NCBI GenBank assembly: GCA_051294375.1
Contig: CM119267.1
Location: 3,584,192 to 3,648,191, forward strand
Direction of reading: 5' to 3'
Length of the DNA: 64,000 nt
Origin: Paraspadella gotoi
Taxonomy: Eukaryota > Chaetognatha
The notes beneath the pieces were generated by a model. The model ran no database searches and was not told the DNA's origin. It was given only the letters and a program-made list of their open reading frames with translations. A program made the translations under genes and the position numbers. Positions 39,762 to 49,600 of the stretch are shown here, piece after piece. The stretch's first letter is position 1; each line of letters starts with the position of its first letter.

Positions 39762-41822
39762 ATGACATCTTCCGAGGGGCTCTTGTCGCTCGTGAACCAA
39801 CTTCAAAACATGGAAACCGCCATGGGCCTCTTCCTAATAGAGACGGCTCTCAAACTCTCCACCTTCCACGATACCAAGTTCTTCGTGATGGTCGACCTTC
39901 CCGAGGGGCGGAAGATCGCCGGCAAGACGGAGATGATCCAATCTTTCGTGGAAGGTCAGCTGCTGCCGACGCCTAGCGACGCCAAGATCGAACTTAACCC
40001 CAGCGTCTCCGCACTGGTAGAGATTCCACTGAGAGGCGGGATAACGCCCACCCCGGTCAGCATGTTCAGCTCCAATTCCGCCAAGCAGGACTCTCGGTAA
40101 ATCTGCGATTCTTCCAGGGGGAAACGAAGAATCCTATAGTTAGGGACGACGTGATAATCGAAATTTGGGGTTTATTTTACTTTCGCCGACTGGGTTTAGG
40201 GAGGGGTTAAGGGTTGCTTAGGGGTGGTTTGGGGTGGTTATTAAAGCGTTTGATTAAAATTCTAAAAGTGAGGAACGAACAACATTATACTAATGAACAT
40301 TTATGTATACAAAATTTTTATGCAGTAGGCCATATTTATATTAGTACTAATCCAATAAATGTTACAATTTCAAAATTGTTTTTGTAAGATTTTTTTGCAG
40401 ATTTGGATTCGTCATGAAAAGTTGATATGAAGAAATATAGCTCTTTTTTAAAAATTCTTTCATTAAGTTGATCAAATATAAAAAAACCTATATTTTAAGC
40501 TAAAAAATAGAATTTTATATATTAAATAGTGTTTTTTTTTTAATTTTTAACCCACTTAATAAAAACCGCGGTAGGCGAAAGTAAAATTTAGCCAAAATTT
40601 GTTTCCCCATGTTTCTTCCCCTGGTTCCAGACCGTTCCGCCCTTATCCACCCGCCAGTTTTCGTCAGCCCTACATGTCTTCCTACGATTCTTCCGTCGCC
40701 GCCATGAATCGCTCCGCCGTCTACGACGCCGCAGGCCCTCGCTCCGTCAAGTCGCCGAAGATGAGTTCGGGCGGCGCCTTGTCCCCGAAAGTGGAGACCC
40801 CCTACGACGGGATTTCATCGTCGGGGCGAAAGCGCGCCGGTCAGCCAGGATCGCTCTACGACCCCGCCGGCGTCGCCTCTCCCAAGATGCGAAAGGAAGA
40901 ACTGAAGATCGAAGGCGGAGACGCGGAGGAATCCTCGGTGGTTGGCGACGACGAGGACGACAGCCTCCAGGAGATTTACCCCGACGATGACAATCACGCC
41001 GGCGTCGGCGGCGGCGACGACTACGTCATTCCTTCGTCGGTGGCGCAAGCTCATTTGGCAGGCTCCGTCAAATCGTACTCTCCTTTCGCCACCGCCGGAC
41101 ATCATCACCACTCGGACCTGAACAGCGAGGACCACGCCCACCGTATCGCGTTGGCGCAGCAGTTCTCCTACGACGACGTCAAAGCCAAAGACTCGACGGG
41201 GTTCAAGGTGATCGCCAGCATCGTCTACGCCAAGGCCAAGGAGCTTGCCGCCGAGTGCCCCATTCCCAACTACAAGGGGCCCGAGGTGAACAACTACCTT
41301 CGTCAAGAATACCTAGCTTGGTTCGCAGCCACCTTTCCCCGGTTGTACGACACCAAGGCGACGGCCCTCTTCCGCGCCCGCATGCAAATTTGTTTTCAAA
41401 CTATTCGTAAGAAACTTTTTCCGCCGCAACCGTCGCCGCAACAGCAGCAGCACGCGCACATGGGAGCCGTTGCGACGGCGTCTTCCGTGAGTCAAGGCAT
41501 GGGCGGCATGATGGTGCCCAGCACGGCGCCTTCATCGGCTTCGGGTACCAGTCTCGGTGGCGGAACAGGGTATCCCGATCGGGCGTTCGGAGACGCCGCC
41601 TCCGTTGACCGTCGCGACGAGATCGGACATCACGATCAAATCGGGCAAGATCACGAGCGGTTGAGTCAAGGCGGCCGCGACGAGGCGGAGGGACAGGATC
41701 ACGAGCGCGATGATCACAACCGGGCTCTTCATTCGGCCAACTTGGAGGCAGGACTCGGGGCAATCCCCCTCAATTCCTACGCCGTCGCCGACAACCGGAC
41801 CAACGAAAATTATCCTTTTTAA
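39762..41822 (+). CDS. unknown protein with conserved-looking C-terminal domain and low-complexity regions
   Basis: Two exons, 39762-40096 and 40631-41822, join in phase 2 (CG|A) to 508 residues. Exon 1 encodes a folded-looking region (about 1-95: LLSLVNQLQNMETAMGLFLI, TKFFVMVDLPEGRKIAGK). The middle is rich in S, P, Y and G and has an acidic stretch (GDDEDDSLQEIYPDDD). Residues about 310-385 form a second folded region (FKVIASIVYAKAKELAAE, YLRQEYLAWFAATFP, FRARMQICFQTIRKKLFPP). The tail is Q, H and D/R rich. The composition suggests a nuclear regulator, but I recognise no family. Its intron contains copy 2 of the inverted-repeat element. Confidence 0.65.
40161..40600. mobile_element. inverted-repeat (MITE-like) element, copy 2
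   Basis: About 440 bases within the intron of the unknown gene. Left end AAATTTGGGGTTTATTTTAC then TTTCGCC; right end GGCGAAAGTAAAATTTAGCC then AAAATTT. The ends are inverted repeats of about 27-35 bases. The interior near the left end (GGGTTTAGGGAGGGGTTAAG then GGTTGCTTAGGGGTGG) matches copy 1 at 27341-27547; the rest is AT-rich filler with no coding capacity. Confidence 0.75.
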
Positions 41823-42416
41823 ATATAAATCGTAGGAACCAAAAAAAAAATAACTTTCTAGTCCTCCATGGATCCCGTGTTTCTTTACCCACCGAAAAAA
41901 AAAAGTTTTAATTTTTTTTAACCCTTTTTCGTCGCGTTGTGTTAACATTCGATATTATCCCCGAAGTACAAAGTTTTAAAAAAACACAAAAAGCAAACAA
42001 ATCAGCCCCTCTTCCGACTGAATTTTCATTCTTTCGACGAGCCTCCCGAGCCGATAAAAAAAAAGATCTCATATTTTTTTTTTCACGTGTACTTTTTAAT
42101 CCAGAGAATTCCCCAGACGTTTCCATGTTGTCTGTTTTTTATCCCCTTTGTTTTGATCCTTTTTAGCCTTTTGGTCGTAGTGTATCGTTATATGATTACT
42201 TTATATCGAAATCAAGAAGGTTTTTACAAATAAAAAAAGCCTTGGTCTTCAAATCGTTGGGTTTCTTTCAATGTTGATTCTTTGTCATTTACTCTCCATT
42301 CGTCGAATTTTATTCGTCCGCAGATCGGGGCCAATTCGGGGGAGGACTTCTCCCCGCGAGCCAGGCGTGGGATTTTCTTTTGATCTCAAAACTGTTGACA
42401 ATATATCAAAGTAATC
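41823..42416. other. spacer before the ANKRD10-like gene
   Basis: 594 bases, A- and T-rich, no gene. Possible poly(A) signal near 42230 and an ATTCGTCCGCAG acceptor ending at 42323. Confidence 0.45.
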
Positions 42417-43985
42417 ATGTCTTCGGATCAAGCGGCAGCCGAATCGGTCATGCAAGACCATTTTCCCCTTCATCGGTATTCGAATATAAACGTTAAAAAC
42501 TATGAAATTAGATAAAATTAGTTAATACCATTTAAGTTCAAAATAGAAGGCATTATATGGCCCGGACCATTAAATAAATATAATGCTGAAAGTGAAAATA
42601 ATATATATTTTCAGCGCGTGCCGCGATGGCGATCCCGCCGCCGTTTACGAGCTGGTCACCTCCGGCGAATTCGCCGTCTTCAGCGAAGATTCCTTCTTCG
42701 GTTGGACTCCCGCCCACTGGGCCGCACGCTTTGATCACATTCACTGTCTCGAGATCCTCTCTAGACAAACGGCGCTTGCCAAAACCAGCGACGTCCTCGT
42801 CAGCGGAACGCAACAGACGCCGTTGCACGTTGCGGCGGAGAACGGGGCCGTCGGCGCCGTGGAATGGCTGGTCAAGCGTCGCGCCAATCCCAACAAAAAG
42901 GTTTTTTTTTTTACACATGAGAAATACATATAACGCGAGATTTGGTTCGTCAGGTTTTGATTTGACATCTTTAGGATTATTCTGGCGAATCTCCTCTTCA
43001 CAAAAGCGCGCGGAGCGGAAACGTGCACTGCATCGTCACCTTGATCGAGAGCGGAGGAAACTGTGGCTTGAAAAATGATCGAGGTTCGTACGCATTAACT
43101 ATTACGTGAAAAGGAAATATATATAATATAATATATATAATATAATATAATAATATAATATATATTAAACGATCGATTATTTTCAGGAGAAACTCCGTCG
43201 GATCTCGCTCGCTCCATGGGCCACATAAACGCCGCCAACGTTTTGTCGGAACGGCAGATTGGCGGCGCTCTTCTTTTCGGAAATGACTCCGCCATCAATT
43301 TCCTTCCCCCTCGCACAAATTCTTTCTCCTCGAGAATGACTCGTATTCCGCTCGTCAATAATTCGCGACCGAAAAGAAATTGCGACCGGGACGAAGAGGA
43401 AACCATTCGCAAAAGGTATAAACAGATGAGCAGCAACGCAGTTCCCCTATCCTCCGGCTGCAGCAACCAGCCGCAGAAGGAAAAATACAAACCAAGGAAA
43501 AGATGCATAGTCAATTCCTCCTGTCGCTGAGGAACGGAGTGGCTAAAAAATCCCGGGGATCTCCCCGCGTGCCTCGCCCGGTTATAGAATAACAACCCGG
43601 CGTGCTTAGTCGTAATTATTTTTAACTATAATTTTAATTATAATTACGTTTGTACCCGCATCTCAGGATATGCCTCGGCGGTGGCGTTGACTTCGTTCCC
43701 AACCTCTCCACTCTTTTTGGAGGCGACTGCGAATCTCCCACCGACATGAAAACCGATGAGACCGCTGGATCGGATCAATCTCCTGACGAAGACGTTTCCA
43801 TGATGGAGGAGGAGACGACGCCGGAGCGCGAAGCCTCCCCCGGCGGCGCCATCCCGCCACATCTCATTCCGCCGGTGGACGCGTTGAGCCACGGCGTCGG
43901 AATGCCGCTCGGTATCGCCGGATTCGACGCCGGGAAACCCGCCCGGTCCAAATGCGTTTGGTTCCGGAGTTCTTGTTATATATGA
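42417..43985 (+). CDS. ankyrin-repeat protein, ANKRD10-like
   Basis: Five exons (42417-42475, 42615-42900, 42975-43083, 43187-43415, 43667-43985) join in phase to about 333 residues. The start FPLHRACRDGD and the segment SEDSFFGWTPAHWAARF are close to human ANKRD10. Three to four ankyrin repeats follow (TPLHVAAENGAVGAVEWLV, ESPLHKSARSGNVHCIVTLI, TPSDLARSMGHINAANVL). After these comes a basic patch, probably a nuclear signal (RPKRNCDRDEEETIRKR), and an acidic, proline-rich tail. Biochemical role is unknown; ankyrin repeats mediate protein contacts. The intron before exon 4 holds TATAA-type repeats (about 43117-43165). Confidence 0.8.
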
Positions 43986-44754
43986 GGCGTTGTCTTTTCC
44001 GAGGTCGCCTTGCAAACTTTTTTTTTCTTCCGTCTTTCTCAAAATCTCTGGCTAAATTCTCAATCAGCAAATTTTTGTTATTTCTTTGTTGGATTTTATG
44101 CGAAACTCGTCTTCGTGTTTCGTTTTCAGTGAAAAGGAGCTGTTAAAAATGCTGTATTAGCTTGGTTTTTTGGCGACATTGAGGCAGTTATGGTTTGTTT
44201 TTTTTTATTATTATTTTCCAACTACTTGGTAGGAAATATTGTTGCTGTGCCTTAATGCATATTATTTTTCTGTAGATATATTTAGATGTACGATTCCAGG
44301 ACAAGCTTTATCCATATTTTTTTTTGGTTATTTTTTTTTTTCAACGTCTATTTTGACGTTTTACAAGATCATTTATTGAATTCCGCTAATACTAAGGCCG
44401 CGCTTTATATATTTTTTTTCTCGTTTCTTATTCTGTACATTTTGTTGCTCCGTTATCACGATTCGTTTATTCAAATTGACTAATATTAAGAATCTCTCGC
44501 TCTTTTCCTGTCCAAAAAACCGTATTTCCTTTCAAAAAATCTTTTCCATATCACCGCTTGCTTTTTGTCTCAACCACTTTCTGTGGGTTTAATTTTTTGC
44601 TTATATCCTTTCATCATGGTGCTAAGCAATCAATTATTGGTTTTTTTTTTTAGCTATCTGGTAGACAATGATTACACCTTTGCTAGTTACTACATTTGTT
44701 CCTTTACCTAAATCGATTTACTTATTATTCTCTTAGTTGCCGAACCAAGAAAAA
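43986..44754. other. spacer before the RING gene
   Basis: 769 T-rich bases, the longest spacer in the window. Small hydrophobic open frames (for example at 44286) look like products of T-rich composition, not genes. ATTATTCTCTTAG ends at 44736, 18 bases before the next ATG. Confidence 0.45.
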
Positions 44755-46034
44755 ATGGGTCCCCCTAAACCCTTGATCGAGACCATGTTAATAACCTTTT
44801 TCGACTTTGTGGAGATTACGGCCTCTTTACTCGCCCCTTTCTTTCAATGGCTTAGGCCTCGAATTTGTGACGCTCCGTCTTGCCCCGTCGCCCCTGCGTC
44901 CTTCTGGCCTTTTTCGTCCAAGACGAACGAGTACGACGACGAAGCCGCTGACAATTGCGTCGTGCGAATGACGCTCGTGCTCTTCGCCATTTTCGTCGTC
45001 GTCGCCGTCCTCTGCTTTAGACTCCAGCAGTTCCTTTCTTCTCTCGCTAAGAGACTTGGTTGGAACACGGAGACGCGCGGCACCAACACCTCGACTCGTG
45101 GCACGAACACGCCGCCGCCGATCGAAACAACCGCGGTGGAGACGGCGACGGATCCTGAAGCTGAGACGGTGAACGGGGCGACGGTCGAACGGACCGATTC
45201 CGGTATCTCCAACGACGCTGACGAAGATGCTCTCAAGTACGATCCGTCGATCCCCGCTCAAATATTTTTTTTTTTATGCTTAAATTCATACGTGTTCCTT
45301 TTCCACTCCATTTTTTTTGTTTAGTTGCGCCGCGAGTACTCGCGGAGCAACTCTATAAGTCACTTTTCGGTCAGTCGGTCGGTATGTCTGTCTGTCGGTC
45401 TGTCTCACTTACATTAAAAACGCTTATATTATAATTTGCCTATAGTTTGTGGCTCATTTGTTGAAAATCAAATCTCAGCGACTACTGCCGCCGCTTTTTG
45501 TTTTTTAAAAAAATAAGTAAATAAGTAAAAAAAAAATAATGCAGCGCAACACCTTGGAATAACTGTTCCTTGTTTTCAGTCGAATGAACGTCCTCCTTCG
45601 ATCCCTGACCGGCGCCGCTCGCGACGTCGGCTTTGCCGTCGGCGATAAAGAATCTCGAATCGAGGAATTGAGTTTCGAGAATCGCGCTCTGCGTCAGTGT
45701 CTCGACGACGAAGAGCAGGTGAAGACTTTAGATTTATTCGCTTATTAAGAATTTTGTTGACTTATTTCGTAATAAGTCAGAAATGCAATCACTTGTAAAA
45801 TGTAGAATCGTCATTCCTGGGATATATTTATAATACTAATAAATATATAATTATTAATATTAATATTTTTCCTTTCAGCTTATGAATTGCGTGGTCTGCA
45901 AATCCGAGCGTCGAAACGTCATCCTTTTTCCTTGCCGCCATTTGTGCCTTTGTGAAACCTGCGCCTGTCACAACTTCGTCGAGTGTCCTTACTGCAGGAC
46001 TCGCTGCACCAAGCAGGAAAAGATCTTTCTCTGA
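44755..46034 (+). CDS. membrane-anchored RING-finger E3 ligase-like protein
   Basis: Three exons (44755-45236, 45580-45718, 45879-46034) join in phase to 258 residues. Two hydrophobic segments (about residues 11-30 and 70-92, VVRMTLVLFAIFVVVAVLCF) suggest a membrane protein. A serine/threonine-rich linker follows, then a short coiled-coil-like helix (RIEELSFENRALRQ) and a C-terminal C3HC4 RING: CVVC, CRHLCLCETC and CPYC. The layout resembles RNF26 or other membrane E3 ligases that end in a RING. Function is inferred as ubiquitin ligase. Its first intron contains a 227-base inverted-repeat element. Confidence 0.8.
45324..45550. mobile_element. 227-base inverted-repeat element in RING-gene intron
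   Basis: Ends are GTTGCGCCGC and GCAGCGCAAC, inverted with one mismatch. The left end continues into a 28-base near-perfect palindrome centred on AGTACT (45324-45351). A GTCGGT/GTCTGT repeat follows at about 45370-45410. No coding capacity and no obvious target-site duplication. It fits a miniature inverted-repeat transposon. Confidence 0.65.
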
Positions 46035-46694
46035 TTAATTCAATGAAGCATAGACGAATATTATATTTTTCAATCCAAACATGCCGCGCAGCGAATCATG
46101 TCGACCTTTAATGTGATTCTTTGGTAGCTCATGACGAAAATTCTCAAGTTGATGTTTTTCTTAATCATCTCAGGGAAGAATCTCTAGAAAATCAGGTAGA
46201 TATTACCTGATTGCCATCAAGTCCAGAATTATAGATGATTTGGTTTTCGTTTTTCGACTCCAACCACCTCACAGTGGCCTTTTTCAGAAAAACAAATTGA
46301 TTTGTATGATTATTTTCATGCAGTATTCTTATTTAGTTAATACCGATGTCTTCCTTATTTCTTGACATGAAATGAAACGCATTCTTCCGTGTAGTACATA
46401 TATGGATTACACGGTGTGTGACTCATTTTATAAAACGCATTTTTATTTTTCGGATTAACACATCGCAGTGTTATTCTTTATTGATATGAATGTTTGATTC
46501 AATTTATTACAATTTTTGGAATACTCTTATTTAAATTGTGTCGACTTATTATTTTACAAGAATTTTTAGTTTAAGACTTTCAATCAGTTAGTTTCTTTAA
46601 TGCCTATGTTTACTACTTTAGTTCACCTCAACTCCCTCTTTAGTCTTTACCCCCGTCCTACTTTATAAGCCAAAAAAAGAGGAAAACTTTCATT
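46035..46694. other. spacer before WDR81
   Basis: 660 AT-rich bases with no gene recognised on either strand. TCCCTCTTTAG ends at 46643, about 50 bases before the WDR81 ATG. Confidence 0.45.
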
Positions 46695-49600
46695 ATGAAA
46701 ACCGAATACGAGGAGCTGGTCTCCTCACAACTTCGGTTGCCGACGGGGTTTTCGCGCTCTGAGGACGAGGGCAATCGCGTGACGATCTTGACGACTTGTG
46801 ATTGGTTGACTTTCGTCCAATCGCAAGGTCGTCTACCTAACGAGGACGTCCTTTCGGGGCGAATATCAGAGGACGATCGTGTCAGAAATTTGGCCCCGTC
46901 CACCCAACTGGTTCCGGCGCCTTGGATTCGAGTTCGCGTCATCGTGGAACCCAAAAGCGACGCCGTCGTTCAGGTCGTAGTCGATAGCGACGCCGAGGAA
47001 TCGGGCCCCGGCGAGACTCCCTTTTTAAATCTTGCTTCCTTCGTGGCTGACTCGTTCTACGAAAACGTTTGGCGGTCGTTCAACGGCGGCGACCGACCGC
47101 CTCGTCGGCGCATCGTCGAAAAAAGAAGGGACGATGCCGTCGTCGCGGCGTTGGAGGCGCTCTACGAGCCCGGCGAAGCTCGAGACGGCGTGGGCGTGGG
47201 ACTCTCCGAGGATCCCACGGCTTCCTCGATCTCGACGACGGGTGGTCACCCAAACATTGACCCATGCTACTGCGTGCTCGACTGCCGCAAAGCAGTATTG
47301 ATTCTACAGCCTTATTCCCCGTTCAGCCTTTTTCACGCGGCCACGTACACCCAGTCGCTGTTGACGGACAACTACGCAAAGTCGCTCTTCGTCTCGTACC
47401 AAATTTTGAGAGCCATGTCGTTTTGTCACTCACGCGGACTTTACTTGGGCGATCTCAGACTCGACGACGTTAGCGTCAACGAGAAACTTTGGGTGAAAAT
47501 ATTCCCTAAATCTTTGGAGGACACTTTCGTCGGGGGAGATAATCGTCGGGGGAATGAAGGGAAGTCGCTATGCGAATCTGGAGTCGATTGGAAAAAACCG
47601 CTCAATGTTTTGACCCAGCAGTGGGTGGAAGGACTCATTTCCAACTTTGACTATCTTATGCTATTGAACCGACTGGCGGGTAAAGTGAAAGGCGATCCCA
47701 ACAATCATCCCATTCTTCCTTGGGTCGTTGATTTTTTGAGCCCTCAGAACTATAGGGATTTGACCAAATCTAAATACAGACTTAACAAAGGAGATCACCA
47801 GCTGGATTTGATGTACGAGTCACAACAACTACAAATACCTGTTGCCCACGATGTCGGAAATTGTTTTCATCAAGATTTTGCTCGCACGCCTCACCATATT
47901 TCCGATATGCTCTCTGACATCACCTACTACGTTTACTGCGCCAGACGCATCGACAAAAGCACATTATGCGCTCACGTGCGAAGCAATTGGGTTCCAAACG
48001 AGTATCCCTCTTCCATGCAGAGGATGTATCTTTGGACCCCCGACGAATGCATCCCCGAATTTTATACGGAGCCCTCGATCTTTACATCGATTCACGAAGA
48101 TCTTCCAAACTTGGACATTCCGCACTGGGCCGAAAGTCCCGAAGACTTTATTGTCAAGCACCGTCAGATTTTAGATGGTCCCTACGTATCGAGACATTTG
48201 CATCATTGGATCAATCTTACCTTTGGTTATATGCTCTCTGGTCAGCCCGCTGTTTCGAATAAGAATGTTTGCTTGAGATTGGTTGACGGCCATGAAGAAA
48301 TTAGTGCTCACGGAGTTGTACAATTATTTACTCATCCTCACCCTCAAAAACTAGTCAAAGAGATCAATCAGCCGAGTATAATCGAAACTAATAACCTTAG
48401 AGTAAACATAGAATTAAATGCTGATGATTTATCAAACTGTCACATAGCGATCTCCACTCCATTTACTGACACCCACACAGAAGATGCTATTGAAGCATCT
48501 GTTGAATCTACTGAAAAAAAATCTTCAAAGTCTTCTAAGGATGAAAGTAAACGACTTTCGATTGATTCTAAAATTTTATTACCTGAAGGCTTTAATCCAT
48601 TAGCACAGCTCGAGGGAGTTGAGGCTCTTTATAATTTTGTGTCTAAAAGCATGCATCGTACTCCACAAAGCGATGTTTGTGCAATTGATAACAGTGACTC
48701 GATATCACAATCGAGGGTTCAGCGTGATATGGAATGTTTTGCTGTTCTGATGGCGGAAATGATACTCGCTAAACGACTTCGGTTTGAGCTAGGTGACAAA
48801 TTGCTATCTTGGGAAGAACGACGCCAAATCGTAAGGACTGTGTTTGGAGAAAGATTCACTGAAATTCCACGACCATTCAGGCGGATCCTAAAAATTTTGT
48901 TGCTCGAAGGTTCCATCGAGTCCAACTTTTACGGAGCGCCCTTGACTCCTTATGTTCTCTTACATCCTCTTGTTGACATTATTGCATTTCCAGCTTTTTT
49001 TTCGGAGCTTTATTCGTTTATAAAGAAATTACATTTTTTCAACGATAGCCATTGTAGTTATTCAGAAAGCACGTCCAATTTGGCAAATACTGAAAGTCGC
49101 AACAAAGTTGACTTGTGCGCGAAAGTGTTGCCATCTTTATTACCAAATCTCACTGGCGAATGTCAAGAGATACTTTTGCCTTACCTAAAGGACCTATTTA
49201 TTAATCCACAGACCGCGGTGGCCTCTGCATGGCACTTGTTTGGTATCATTGCCACCAATTTCGGACCCGAGAAGATTATCAAGGATTTTTTGCCATCTTT
49301 AGTTAAACTTTTTCAAGATGAAGGCTCCACCTCAAAACACATGAAACTTTACCATAGAACTTTCATGTTACAGATGATGGTTGGTCTTGGCCTGCAAACC
49401 TTTTTATTGTCATTTTCGACGCTTTTAGTTGAGGCTACCGCTGGTTTCAAAAATTTCGACGATGATTTTATTGAAACGGTCGAAGTCGAAATTAAGGAAA
49501 TTCCTGATGAGATTCTTCTTCGTCAAGAAACTTATTCTGAAAATGAGGAAGAAAATTCTATCGTGAGATCTGCCAGTTCACAAACAAAATCTGATAGTTC

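Noticed and set aside
44286-44483. Hydrophobic 65-codon frame in the spacer before the RING gene
   Set aside because: F/L/I-rich composition follows directly from T-rich DNA; no homologue is recognised.
45325-45380. Possible extra RING-gene exon starting after TTTAG at 45323
   Set aside because: The segment reads open in one frame but cannot be joined in phase to the next exon, and it coincides with the palindromic end of an inverted-repeat element. Direct joining of 45236 to 45580 keeps phase.
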